64,000 bases of DNA from SIG299 sp964544055. GTDB lineage: Bacteria > Bacillota > Clostridia > Lachnospirales > Lachnospiraceae. The DNA lies in assembly GCA_964544055.1 (NCBI GenBank), contig CAZJAA010000006.1:22888-86887 (forward strand), written 5' to 3'. Position numbers and translations under genes: made by a program. The notes beneath the pieces are model-generated. The model was not told where the DNA came from and ran no database searches. It worked only from the letters and a program-made list of their open reading frames with translations. Shown piece after piece: positions 33,613-42,528 of the stretch; the first letter of the stretch is position 1; every line of letters starts with the position of its first letter.

Positions 33613-34881
33613 ATGAAAAACAAACAGCGTGGAATATGGAACAAGGCAGTGGTTGGAGTTATCGGTTTACTTTTGTTGCTTGCTGTTGTTCCTGCACGGA
33701 CTGCCCATGCGGCCAGTGCAACAATAACCCTATCTTCCGAAACAGAGGAAATTCATGCCGGAGATATTGTAGAAGTAAAACTGACGATTCGTGCAGATGC
33801 CACAATTGGCGATTTTGAGGCTTTTTTGAGCTATGATGACACCATATTTGAGTTCTATTCGGCAACCTCCTGTATTACAGGAGGTGCCGGCTTCTTAAAA
33901 ATATCAGATATTGGTGCTTCGCCGTCTGCCCAGGACAGAACCTATCATATTTTTTTTAGAGCATTAACTCAGGGGGAATGCGAACTGGCACTGTATGACC
34001 GGCCAATCGTGTATGGTTATACAGATGGAGCGGAAATGTCGGTAAATGGAATGAGCAAACTATTTACGGTATTACCTTCCATTACGGCATCCGGTAACAG
34101 CTCTCTTGCTGCACTGCATCTGGTTGACAATCAACCGCAGACGGTGAGTCTCTCCCCTGCTTTTTCACCGGAAATCGTCAGCTATTACAGCACAGTTGCC
34201 TATGAATCGGATATGATTATTGTCAGTGCAATAGCGGAAGATTCGGCAGCGTGCGTGGAAGTGTCCGGTGGAAAGAATCTGGCTGTTGGAAACAATGAAG
34301 TGGCAGTAACCGTAACAGCAGAGAATGGTTCACGGACGGTATATACCATTTATGTGTATCGTTCCGAATGGAAACAGAAAGAAGAAAATGAAAATCCGAA
34401 AGCAGAAACCGGACAGGAACCGGTGATTTCACTGACACCGGGGATTTCGTTTCAGCAGGAAGAAGCAGTGTTTGTAACGGAGTATCACACCTATACGGTA
34501 TGTGATAAGCCGGATAGCTTTACACTTCCGGATCATTATATACAGACAACGCTTTTAATTGATGAAATTCAGGTACCGGCATATACAAAGCAGGGGGAAG
34601 CAAGGTCTGAATTTCTTTTACTGGTGTTAAAAAACGATGCCGGAGAAGTAAACTGGTATCGATATGATCGGCTGGAGCAGACGTTGCAGCGGGTTAACGA
34701 AGATGAGTATATTGTGACGCAGGTTGTGGAAAGTAACGATAACAGCCTGAAAGAAGCAATTCACGAATACCAGATGCATCAGTCCATGTTGACCTTTGCA
34801 GTAGCGTTGCTGTGTGGCATCTGTTTGGTGCTACTAATGGTAATTTTGGTATTATGTATACGACGCAGGAATCGAGGATAG
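33613..34881 (+). CDS. Membrane-anchored cohesin-like / cadherin-like surface protein
   Basis: A 422-aa protein. A signal peptide (KAVVGVIGLLLLLAVVPA to AHA) is followed by a cohesin-like beta domain (about 35-150; SSETEEIHAGDIVEVKLTI and GDFEAFLSYDDTIFEFYSA) and a cadherin-like domain (about 165-255, SLAALHLVDNQPQTVSLSP). A linker and a C-terminal transmembrane helix with basic tail (ALLCGICLVLLMVILVLCIRR) complete it. The start at 33613 follows GGAAGGAAG, 22 bp after the glucosaminidase. The C-terminal cadherin-like fold is shared with that neighbour, suggesting the two interact at the wall (inference). A cellulosome role is unlikely without dockerins nearby. Confidence 0.78.
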   Translation: MKNKQRGIWNKAVVGVIGLLLLLAVVPARTAHAASATITLSSETEEIHAGDIVEVKLTIRADATIGDFEAFLSYDDTIFEFYSATSCITGGAGFLKISDIGASPSAQDRTYHIFFRALTQGECELALYDRPIVYGYTDGAEMSVNGMSKLFTVLPSITASGNSSLAALHLVDNQPQTVSLSPAFSPEIVSYYSTVAYESDMIIVSAIAEDSAACVEVSGGKNLAVGNNEVAVTVTAENGSRTVYTIYVYRSEWKQKEENENPKAETGQEPVISLTPGISFQQEEAVFVTEYHTYTVCDKPDSFTLPDHYIQTTLLIDEIQVPAYTKQGEARSEFLLLVLKNDAGEVNWYRYDRLEQTLQRVNEDEYIVTQVVESNDNSLKEAIHEYQMHQSMLTFAVALLCGICLVLLMVILVLCIRRRNRG

Positions 34882-34888
34882 ACAGAAA

Positions 34889-37354
34889 ATGAAAGAGAAG
34901 TTTACACTGAATGCACAAAAAGTGTTGGCAGTGGCATATAAATTATCAGAACAGATGGGTCAAGGGTATATTGGTACAGAGCATCTTCTAATTGCGCTGA
35001 CAGAGTGTGATGGTGTGGCAAAGGATATTTTGTTACAAAACGGTGTGGAACCGGAAAAACTTTTAGAGCTTGCAAAACAGCTGATTGTGCTTGGAGGTTC
35101 CGAAGAGCCGGATGGAAAAGACAGTTTTTCGCCGATGGCGAGAAAAGTGCTGCAAAACAGTGAACAGGAAGCACAAAACAGCAGTGAGCATCTGGTGGGA
35201 ACAGAGCATATTCTGATAGCACTTATTAAAGAAAGTACCTGTCTTGCAGTACGTTTGTTAAATACATTGGAAATCAGTATACAAAGAATTTTTGTAGACG
35301 TGGTGCTGGCAATGGGCGGCGATATGGCCTTTGCAAAGGCAGAATTTGCCATGAGCAGGGGAAAAGGAAACAGAAAATCTTCTGTTCCGACTTTGGAACA
35401 GTACAGCAGAGACTTAACCCTGTGTGCGGAAGAGCATAAGTTAGATCCGGTGGTTGGACGTGAAAAAGAAATGGAACGTCTGATTCAGATTTTGTGCCGA
35501 CGGACAAAAAATAATCCGTGCCTGATTGGTGAACCGGGGGTAGGAAAAACGGCTGTGGTAGAAGGACTGGCACTTCTTCTGGCAAATGATGAGGTGCCGG
35601 AGTTAATGAAAGGAAAGAAAATTCTGTCGCTGGATTTATCCGCCATGGTGGCTGGTTCAAAATACCGCGGCGAATTTGAAGAACGAATTAAGCGTGTTAT
35701 CGCAGAGGTCATCTCTGCAGGAAATATAATTTTATTTATCGATGAGCTGCATACCCTGATTGGTGCCGGCGGTGCAGAGGGTGCCATGGACGCCTCCAAT
35801 ATTTTAAAACCTGCACTGGCACGAGGCGAACTACAGGTAATCGGAGCTACCACCAGAGAAGAATACCGGAAATACGTGGAAAAAGATGCGGCGTTGGAAC
35901 GGCGGTTTCAACCGGTAACGGTGGAAGAACCAACCGAAGAAGAAGCCGTAGAAATACTGCGCGGACTGCGTGCAAATTATGAGAGTCACCATGCCATAGA
36001 AATTTCGGACGAAGCAATGAAAGCGGCGGTGTCTTTAACGAGCCGCTATGTGAATGACCGTTTTTTGCCGGATAAGGCAATTGATGCCATGGATGAAGCG
36101 GCATCACGGTTGCATTTAAAGTCCTTTACCATTTCCAATAAAGATAAAGAACTGGAAAAAGAAATTGCAAGATTAGATGTAGAAAAAGAAGAAGCATTGC
36201 TGGAAGGCAGGATTGACCATGCAGGTGAATTGGCTTCGGAACAGAAAAAGCTGACAAAGAAGCTGGAACGCAAAAAGAAAAAGCAGGCAGAGCAGATGGA
36301 AAAAGAACATCTGGTGCTGACGGAAGAGCAAATTGCACAGGTGGTGTCCTCATGGACCGGTATTCCGTTAGCACGGCTTCAGGAAGCAGAGAGTGAACGT
36401 CTGCTGAAACTGCCGGAAGTATTAAAAAAACGCGTCGTAGGTCAGGACGATGCGGTAATTTCTATTGTAAAAGCCATTCGCCGAGCACGTGTCGGCTTAA
36501 AAGATCCGAATCGTCCAATTGGATCGTTCCTGTTTTTAGGACCAACAGGTGTAGGAAAAACGGAATTGTCCAAGGCACTAGCCGAGGCAATGTTTGGTGA
36601 CGAAAATGCAATGATTCGCGTCGATATGTCGGAATATATGGAAAAGCACAGTGTGTCCAAAATGATTGGCTCGCCGCCAGGCTATGTAGGACACGAAGAA
36701 GGCGGTCAACTGTCGGAGCAGGTACGTCGCAAACCATATTCTGTAATTTTGTTTGATGAACTGGAAAAAGCACATCCGGATGTATTTAATATTCTGCTGC
36801 AGGTACTGGAAGACGGACATATTACCGACTCCCAGGGACGCAAGGTCAGTTTTAAAAACACCATTATTATCATGACTTCCAACGCAGGAGCCGGTGTTAT
36901 TATGCAGCCAAAGCACCTGGGTTTCACAGGAAAACCGGATGAACAGGCCGATTATGAGAAAATGCAGAGCAACGTCATGGAAGAAGTAAAAAGAGCTTTT
37001 AAACCGGAATTTTTAAATCGTATAGATGAAACCATAGTATTCCATTCCCTGACGAAGGATATACTTCGCCAGATTGCCGGCTTACAGCTGGATATGATTG
37101 TAAAACGCTGCAAAGAGCAGTTGAATATCAAGCTGAATTTACAGGAATCCGTTACAGGCTTTATTGTGGAAAAAGGTTTTGATGATAAATACGGTGCAAG
37201 ACCAATCCGGCGTGCTGTGCAGACTCACATTGAGGATATGCTGGCAGAAGAAGTGATTAAAGGCACCATAAAGCAGGGAGATACGGTTACGTTGTCCGTT
37301 AAGGACGAGAAACCGGTTATCCGAGTGAGAAAAGCAAAAGAAAAGGAGAATTAA
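34889..37354 (+). CDS. clpC: ATP-dependent Clp protease ATP-binding subunit ClpC
   Basis: An 821-aa HSP100 unfoldase working with ClpP. Two Clp_N repeats (about 1-75 and 76-150) precede AAA-1 with Walker A GEPGVGKTA (about 214-222). A short coiled middle domain rich in Lys/Glu (about 410-475) is followed by AAA-2 with GPTGVGKTE (about 550-558) and the ClpB-D2-small C-terminus. Length and layout fit ClpC. The usual ctsR-mcsA-mcsB genes are absent upstream, but radA follows two genes later, as in the classical clpC operon. No CtsR heptad repeat was recognised. Confidence 0.95.
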   Translation: MKEKFTLNAQKVLAVAYKLSEQMGQGYIGTEHLLIALTECDGVAKDILLQNGVEPEKLLELAKQLIVLGGSEEPDGKDSFSPMARKVLQNSEQEAQNSSEHLVGTEHILIALIKESTCLAVRLLNTLEISIQRIFVDVVLAMGGDMAFAKAEFAMSRGKGNRKSSVPTLEQYSRDLTLCAEEHKLDPVVGREKEMERLIQILCRRTKNNPCLIGEPGVGKTAVVEGLALLLANDEVPELMKGKKILSLDLSAMVAGSKYRGEFEERIKRVIAEVISAGNIILFIDELHTLIGAGGAEGAMDASNILKPALARGELQVIGATTREEYRKYVEKDAALERRFQPVTVEEPTEEEAVEILRGLRANYESHHAIEISDEAMKAAVSLTSRYVNDRFLPDKAIDAMDEAASRLHLKSFTISNKDKELEKEIARLDVEKEEALLEGRIDHAGELASEQKKLTKKLERKKKKQAEQMEKEHLVLTEEQIAQVVSSWTGIPLARLQEAESERLLKLPEVLKKRVVGQDDAVISIVKAIRRARVGLKDPNRPIGSFLFLGPTGVGKTELSKALAEAMFGDENAMIRVDMSEYMEKHSVSKMIGSPPGYVGHEEGGQLSEQVRRKPYSVILFDELEKAHPDVFNILLQVLEDGHITDSQGRKVSFKNTIIIMTSNAGAGVIMQPKHLGFTGKPDEQADYEKMQSNVMEEVKRAFKPEFLNRIDETIVFHSLTKDILRQIAGLQLDMIVKRCKEQLNIKLNLQESVTGFIVEKGFDDKYGARPIRRAVQTHIEDMLAEEVIKGTIKQGDTVTLSVKDEKPVIRVRKAKEKEN

Positions 37355-37355
37355 T

Positions 37356-37760
37356 ATGGCAGATTTAATTTATGTAGAAGTAGATGAAGGTCTTGGATTT
37401 GGTGATTATACCTTGACAGAAAAGTCCAAGGTATCTGATTTCCCATATCAGGGAGATTTATATAAGGTAAAGACCTTTGCAGAAATTACAAAGCTGGAGA
37501 AAAACGGTTCTTTTGTTTATGAATCTGTTCCGGGTACAAAGGTTGACAATTTCAAGGCGGAGGAGCGTACCATATCCTTTCTGGTAGAAGGAAATGACCA
37601 TACCCAGATTACCCTTGATTTAGAAGAAGAAAAGGAATACCGTGTGCTGGTAGATGACATCAATCTTGGCAACATGGAAACGAACATTGGCGGCAAGCTT
37701 GTTATTAGTGTGGATTTGACAACCGGACAGCCACAGAAGGTTGTTGTGGAACGCATTTAA
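37356..37760 (+). CDS. Conserved hypothetical between clpC and radA
   Basis: A 134-aa acidic, beta-rich protein without signal peptide or membrane segment. It starts one base after the clpC stop, with an AAAAGGAG site inside clpC, so translation is coupled. Visible features are an N-terminal MADLIYVEVDEGLGFGDYTL and a C-terminal set of alternating strands ending KVVVERI. No catalytic motif is recognised. Its position between a Clp unfoldase and RadA suggests a stress-linked role, but that is only context. Confidence 0.8.
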   Translation: MADLIYVEVDEGLGFGDYTLTEKSKVSDFPYQGDLYKVKTFAEITKLEKNGSFVYESVPGTKVDNFKAEERTISFLVEGNDHTQITLDLEEEKEYRVLVDDINLGNMETNIGGKLVISVDLTTGQPQKVVVERI

Positions 37761-37825
37761 TGCGGAAATCCGGTCTGGCACAGTCCGCTCTGGCAAAATT
37801 AGCAGGATAAAAGGAAATTCGGAAA

Positions 37826-39190
37826 ATGGCAAAAGCAAAAACGGTTTTTTTCTGTAAAGAGTGTGGTTATGAGTCTGCAAAGTGGCTGGGACAGTGTCCC
37901 GGCTGCAAAGCATGGAATTCTTTCACGGAAGAACCAACGATACAAACAAAATACAAGGGCACTCTACTGGGAACTTCCAAAGCAGCTTCCCTGCCAATGC
38001 CGCTCAATGAGGTTTCCTTCGATAAAGAGGAACGTACGCTGATTGGTATCCGGGAATTTGACCGTGTACTTGGTGGTGGCATTGTAAAAGGCTCACTGGT
38101 ACTGGTGGGCGGTGATCCGGGCATTGGAAAATCGACGCTGCTTTTGCAGATGTGTCGTGAAATCAGTACAAGGCATAAGGTTTTGTATATTTCCGGTGAG
38201 GAATCGGCACAGCAGATAAAGATGCGTGCCGACAGGCTTGGAACATTTTCGGGAGAAATTCTGCTTTTAGCAGAAACAAATTTGGATTTAATCGAAAGCA
38301 CCTTGGAAAAAGAGCAGCCAGAGGTAGTAATTATTGACTCTATCCAGACCATGTACCGGGAAGAGGTTGGTGCAGCACCGGGTTCCGTCAGTCAGGTGCG
38401 GGAGGCAACGGCAAGTCTGATGCGTCTTGCCAAGGAAAAAGGAATTTCTATTTTTATTGTTGGGCACGTTACAAAAGAAGGAACGGTAGCAGGACCGAGA
38501 ATGCTGGAGCACATGGTAGATACGGTGCTGTATTTTGAAGGTGATAATTCGGCAGCATACCGTATTCTGCGCGCCGTGAAAAACAGATTTGGCTCCACCA
38601 ATGAAATTGGTGTATTTGAAATGTCCGGCATGGGGCTTCGTGAGGTGACAAATCCGTCAGAATATATGCTGGAAGGAAGACCGGAGGAAGAACCCGGCTC
38701 TGTAATAACCACAGTTATGGAGGGTACCCGTCCGATTTTAGTGGAGGTTCAGGCACTGGTCTGTCAGACAAACTTTAATATGCCGCGGCGAACTGCTGCC
38801 GGTGTGGATTATAACCGAGTCAACCTTCTTATGGCAGTGATGGAAAAGCGTCTTGGCATTTCCATGGCAGGCTGTGATGCTTATGTCAACGTGGCGGGTG
38901 GAATGAAAATATCCGAACCTGGTATTGACCTTGCTATTGTTCTTGCCCTGCTTTCCAGCTACAAAAACAAAGCGGTAGACAGCAAAACACTTGCGTTTGG
39001 CGAAATAGGTCTGACTGGTGAAGTGCGAAGTGTGAGCATGATTTCCCAGCGCATTAAGGAAGCAGAAAAGCTTGGCTATGAAGTGTGTATTGTGCCAAGA
39101 GCACGAAGCTCTCGCATTACAGAAAACAGTTCCGGTAAAATCCGCCTGATAGAGGTTGGAAATATTAGAGAACTGGCGGCACTTTTATAA
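37826..39190 (+). CDS. radA: DNA repair protein RadA (Sms)
   Basis: A 454-aa ATPase for branch migration in recombination repair. An N-terminal zinc finger (CKECGYESAKWLGQCPGC, about 11-28) is followed by Walker A GGDPGIGKST (about 93-102) and Walker B VVIIDSIQTM. The RadA-specific KNRFG motif lies in AVKNRFGSTNEIGVFEM. A C-terminal Lon-like domain includes GEIGLTGEVRSV. Length is normal. AAAAGGAAA precedes the ATG. Confidence 0.97.
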   Translation: MAKAKTVFFCKECGYESAKWLGQCPGCKAWNSFTEEPTIQTKYKGTLLGTSKAASLPMPLNEVSFDKEERTLIGIREFDRVLGGGIVKGSLVLVGGDPGIGKSTLLLQMCREISTRHKVLYISGEESAQQIKMRADRLGTFSGEILLLAETNLDLIESTLEKEQPEVVIIDSIQTMYREEVGAAPGSVSQVREATASLMRLAKEKGISIFIVGHVTKEGTVAGPRMLEHMVDTVLYFEGDNSAAYRILRAVKNRFGSTNEIGVFEMSGMGLREVTNPSEYMLEGRPEEEPGSVITTVMEGTRPILVEVQALVCQTNFNMPRRTAAGVDYNRVNLLMAVMEKRLGISMAGCDAYVNVAGGMKISEPGIDLAIVLALLSSYKNKAVDSKTLAFGEIGLTGEVRSVSMISQRIKEAEKLGYEVCIVPRARSSRITENSSGKIRLIEVGNIRELAALL

Positions 39191-39316
39191 GGTTTACAAA
39201 GAAGCATTTTGCAGGTCTGTGAAATCATGGCGCAGAGTTGATTATATTATATGGGTTACGGTTCAGACAGCAACTAGCGGAAATGGAAATGCAAAATTGA
39301 AATTTGATAAAAACTC

Positions 39317-39346
39317 TTGACAAAGTATACTGCCTTGGTGTAAAAT
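39317..39346 (+). promoter_or_regulatory. Promoter of tRNA-Trp
   Basis: TTGACA (39317-39322) and TAAAAT (39341-39346) are 18 bp apart and end 18 bp before the tRNA. Confidence 0.7.
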
Positions 39347-39364
39347 AGTAAGGCAGTGTTGCAA

Positions 39365-39435
39365 AGGGGATTGGTCAAATGGTATGACAAGGGTCTCCAA
39401 AACCTTTAGCGGGAGTTCGATTCTCTCATCCCCTG
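39365..39435 (+). tRNA. tRNA-Trp (anticodon CCA)
   Basis: The acceptor stem AGGGGAT/ATCCCCT with discriminator G spans 71 nt. The D arm is GTCA/TGAC. The anticodon stem AGGGT/ACCTT encloses CTCCAAA with anticodon CCA. The T arm is GGGAG/CTCTC with loop TTCGATT. The CCA tail is not encoded. It stands alone with its own promoter and terminator. Confidence 0.92.
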
Positions 39436-39443
39436 TTCTTAAA

Positions 39444-39485
39444 AGAGCTGAAACTAGCATAAATACTAAGTTTCAGTTCTTTTTG
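39444..39485 (+). terminator. Terminator of tRNA-Trp
   Basis: AGAGCTGAAACT and AGTTTCAGTTCT pair (one G-T) around a 13-nt loop, followed by five T. Confidence 0.85.
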
Positions 39486-39728
39486 TTTCTTCTAAAACAT
39501 GGAAGAATATGGACAAAGCAATTAGTAATTATAAAATGGGTTCTGTGTCACTGGCAATGGTTTAGCCTTTTATCTCTTGCATTCTTATGAAAAATATTAT
39601 AAAATAACTTAAATAGCGTATAAAACTATGAAAATGACAGGTAATTTATATAAAGCAGTAAGGAGCAGTATCGTAGGGTGTAAAACCACTCGGAGGAGCT
39701 GATTATTTACAAAACAACGAAAGTTGTC

Positions 39729-39846
39729 GGCTATTTGTGCCGGAGCGTCACAAATAGCTGTGATGGCAGACAGGAAATCGCCTGTGCGAATTTCTTAAGA
39801 AACTTTGTTTCGTTTGCCTCGTTCGCAAAAACGTTCCGGAATGGAG
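39729..39846 (+). ncRNA. Structured leader element, copy 1, before the DegV gene
   Basis: A ~118-nt element ending at the GGAG ribosome site. P1 is GCTATTTGTG/CACAAATAGC (39730-39739/39749-39758) with 9-nt loop CCGGAGCGT. That loop can pair fully with ACGTTCCGG (39831-39839), forming a pseudoknot next to the ribosome site. P2 GGCAGA/TTTGCC (39765-39770/39813-39818) encloses P3 (39774-39781/39786-39794, one bulge) and P4 (39797-39803/39807-39815). A second copy precedes PFOR and keeps every element. It is either a cis-regulatory RNA or a mobile structured repeat; ligand unknown. The stretch 39486-39728 before it shows nothing recognisable. Confidence 0.65.
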
Positions 39847-39852
39847 ATTATT

Positions 39853-40734
39853 ATGAAAAAGAAAACAGCTATTGTGACGGATAGCAACAGTGGCATTACT
39901 CAGGTACAAGCAAAAGAAATGGGTATTTTTGTGTTATCAATGCCTTTTTTTGTTAACGAAGAATTATTTTTTGAAGATATTTCGCTGACGCAGGAAGAAT
40001 TTTATCAGAAGCTTGCTGAGAATGCAGATATTTCTACTTCCCAGCCTTCTCCGGGAGAGGTAATGGATATGTGGGATAAGGTTCTGGAAGAGTATGAGGA
40101 ACTGGTGCATATTCCAATGTCCAGTGGCTTAAGTAAATCTTGTGAAACTGCCATGATGCTGGCGAAGAATTATGAGGGACGTGTAGTAGTTGTAGATAAT
40201 CAGCGGATTTCCGTAACACAGCGTCTGTCGGTGCTGGATGCCGTAGAACTGGTGCAAAAAGGTTTTTCTGCGGCAGAAATCAAGAAGATTCTTGAAAATA
40301 TGAAATTTGAATCCAGTATTTACATTATGTTGGAAACATTAAAATATTTAAAAAAAGGTGGCAGAGTTACACCGGCGGCAGCCGCAATCGGTACCGTTTT
40401 AAATATCAAACCGGTACTGCAAATTCAGGGCGAAAAGCTGGATGCCTATGCAAAGGTAAGAGGGCGTGCCCAGGGCAAAAAGACAATGATAGATGCTATC
40501 CGCAAGGATTTGGGAAGCAGGTTTTCAGACACTCCGGTAGAAAAGATACACTTTGCCATTGCCTATACCGGTGCCAGAACCGAAGAAGTAGAGCAATGGA
40601 TTGAGGATGTGAAAGAAGCGTTTCCTGAATCAGTGGTAGAATATGCAGAGCCGCTTCCTTTAAGCATTTCCTGTCATATTGGTGCAGGAGCTCTGGCAAT
40701 GGCGGCAACAGTACCGCTTGAAAAATACCTGTAA
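39853..40734 (+). CDS. DegV family fatty-acid-binding protein
   Basis: A 293-aa cytoplasmic protein of the DegV (FakB) family, which binds a fatty acid for phosphorylation by a fatty-acid kinase. It begins KKTAIVTDSNSGITQVQAKE, where the TDS motif is diagnostic. STSQPSPGEV and the lipid-pocket-region IPMSSGLSKSCETAMML follow, and the C-terminus ends in HIGAGALAMAATV. The start at 39853 is fixed by family similarity and a GGAG six bases away; the structured leader lies immediately before it. No fatty-acid kinase gene is adjacent. Confidence 0.9.
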   Translation: MKKKTAIVTDSNSGITQVQAKEMGIFVLSMPFFVNEELFFEDISLTQEEFYQKLAENADISTSQPSPGEVMDMWDKVLEEYEELVHIPMSSGLSKSCETAMMLAKNYEGRVVVVDNQRISVTQRLSVLDAVELVQKGFSAAEIKKILENMKFESSIYIMLETLKYLKKGGRVTPAAAAIGTVLNIKPVLQIQGEKLDAYAKVRGRAQGKKTMIDAIRKDLGSRFSDTPVEKIHFAIAYTGARTEEVEQWIEDVKEAFPESVVEYAEPLPLSISCHIGAGALAMAATVPLEKYL

Positions 40735-40756
40735 TATTTTTTTTATAAAATTTTTG

Positions 40757-40785
40757 TTGACGAATTCGATTCTCCGTGGTATAAC
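40757..40785 (+). promoter_or_regulatory. Promoter of the HPr-like gene
   Basis: TTGACG (40757-40762) and TATAAC (40780-40785) are 17 bp apart, about 100 bp before the ATG at 40888. Confidence 0.7.
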
Positions 40786-40887
40786 ATGCTATAAGTGGTT
40801 CGGCGAAAAAAAACGAAAATTCTCGAACTGCTGTGGTGCTACAGGGCATTATGTTTTGATTTTTTTACAGAATGAGGAGAGTCCAAA

Positions 40888-41115
40888 ATGGAAGCAAGAA
40901 AATTAATTAAGCTTACTGCACCGGAAGAAGCGCGTGATTTTGTAAATGCTGCGTCAGAGTGTGATTTTGACATCGACATGAGATTTAACAAAGTGATTGT
41001 AGATGCGAAATCTTTTCTTGGTGTGTTAAGTCTCTTATCTTATCCGGTTATGATTTTCAGTCAGGAAAGCAACAGTGAGTTTGACCAGCTGCTGGAAAAG
41101 TATGCGGTATGCTAA
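40888..41115 (+). CDS. HPr-fold protein lacking the phosphorylatable histidine
   Basis: A 75-aa protein with the HPr fold pattern: an N-terminal strand, FVNAASECDFDIDMRF and VIVDAKSFLGVLSL, which matches the Ser46 region of HPr (KSIMGVMSL). The His15 loop (HARP) is replaced by PEEARDF, so it cannot carry the PEP-dependent phosphate. The Ser-equivalent is kept, so a Crh-like regulatory role is possible, but that is inference. AATGAGGAG precedes the start. Confidence 0.75.
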   Translation: MEARKLIKLTAPEEARDFVNAASECDFDIDMRFNKVIVDAKSFLGVLSLLSYPVMIFSQESNSEFDQLLEKYAVC

Positions 41116-41162
41116 ATCCGTTTAGAAAACAGAAGTTTCATTGACAGCAAGAAAAAAGGCAG

Positions 41163-41196
41163 AAGGGGCTGTACGTTGGTGCAGTCTCTTTTTCTG
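41163..41196 (+). terminator. Weak terminator after the HPr-like gene
   Basis: AGGGGCTG and CAGTCTCT pair with two G-T contacts around a 10-nt loop, followed by T-rich sequence. The rest of 41116-41373 shows no gene. Confidence 0.5.
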
Positions 41197-41373
41197 TAAT
41201 GCACCAGCCTAACGCCGCAATTCGTAAAACCAGCTAGCAAGCTTGTAGTACAGGGGGATACTTAGATATTGCTGAATAGTTAAAACTTTATAGAAATATT
41301 AGTTGAAATTAGGGCAGGATACAGGTATACTAATATAGATATGATGTATATCAAAAAAGAAAGGAAACGGATT

Positions 41374-42507
41374 ATGTATCGCTTGATATGCAAAGATGGA
41401 AATGCAAAGCGTGGTGAAGTTACCACGGTGCATGGAACCATTCAAACACCGGTATTTATGAACGTGGGCACTGCGGCAGCCATTAAAGGCGCAGTTTCCA
41501 CCATGGATTTACGAGAAATCGGAACGCAGGTGGAACTGTCCAACACATATCATCTTCATGTAAGGCCGGGAGATAAAGTAGTAAAGCAGCTGGGTGGACT
41601 TCACCGGTTTATGAACTGGGATAAGCCAATTCTTACCGATTCCGGCGGTTTTCAGGTATTTTCTCTGGCGGGATTACGCAAAATAAAAGAAGAGGGTGTT
41701 ACATTTCAGTCTCATGTGGACGGCAGACGTATTTTTATGGGACCGGAGGAAAGCATGCAGATTCAGTCCAATCTGGCATCCACCATTGCCATGGCGTTTG
41801 ATGAGTGTCCGCCGCATCCGGCAACCAAAAAATATATGGAAGATTCTGTAGCACGGACAACCCGTTGGCTGCATCGCTGCAAGGCAGAAATGGAGCGTTT
41901 AAATTCACTGGAGGACACGATTAATAAACAACAGATGCTGTTTGGTATCAATCAGGGAGGAACGTTTGCGGATATCCGTATTGAACATGCGAAGCAGATT
42001 GCAGAATTAAATCTGGATGGCTATGCACTTGGCGGTCTTGCAGTAGGAGAGTCGCACGAGGAAATGTACGAGATTATCGAAAAAACGGTGCCGCATCTTC
42101 CACTGGAAAAACCAACGTATCTGATGGGAGTTGGTACTCCGGCAAACATTCTGGAAGCGGTGGAACGTGGTGTGGATTTCTTTGACTGTGTTTATCCGGC
42201 GAGAAATGGTCGTCATGGCAATGCTTACACAAACCATGGCAAAATGACACTTTTAAATGCAAAGTATGAGCTGGATGACCGGCCGCTGGATGCCGGGTGT
42301 CAGTGTCCAACCTGTAAAAATTACAGCAGGGCATACATCCGCCATCTGTTAAAAGCAAAGGAAATGCTGGGATTACGCCTTCTGGTAACTCATAACCTTT
42401 ACTTTTACAACAAAATGATGGAAGAAATCCGGGAAGCGATTGAGCAGCAGCGGTTTGCTGAATACAAAAAAGCAAAGCTTGCCGGTTTTGAAGAAGGCGA
42501 TAAATAA
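41374..42507 (+). CDS. tgt: tRNA-guanine transglycosylase
   Basis: A 377-aa queuosine-pathway enzyme exchanging guanine-34 of tRNAs with GUN anticodons for preQ1. Motifs are the substrate-binding LTDSGGFQVFSLAGLRKI, the region with the nucleophile Asp in FFDCVYPARNGRHGNAYT and the zinc site CQCPTCKNYSRAYIRHLL. The start MYRLICKDG at 41374 follows AAAGGAAACGG. It lies 21 bp before yajC, a common pairing. Confidence 0.97.
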   Translation: MYRLICKDGNAKRGEVTTVHGTIQTPVFMNVGTAAAIKGAVSTMDLREIGTQVELSNTYHLHVRPGDKVVKQLGGLHRFMNWDKPILTDSGGFQVFSLAGLRKIKEEGVTFQSHVDGRRIFMGPEESMQIQSNLASTIAMAFDECPPHPATKKYMEDSVARTTRWLHRCKAEMERLNSLEDTINKQQMLFGINQGGTFADIRIEHAKQIAELNLDGYALGGLAVGESHEEMYEIIEKTVPHLPLEKPTYLMGVGTPANILEAVERGVDFFDCVYPARNGRHGNAYTNHGKMTLLNAKYELDDRPLDAGCQCPTCKNYSRAYIRHLLKAKEMLGLRLLVTHNLYFYNKMMEEIREAIEQQRFAEYKKAKLAGFEEGDK

Positions 42508-42528
42508 AAAAGAAAAGAGGAAAAAACA

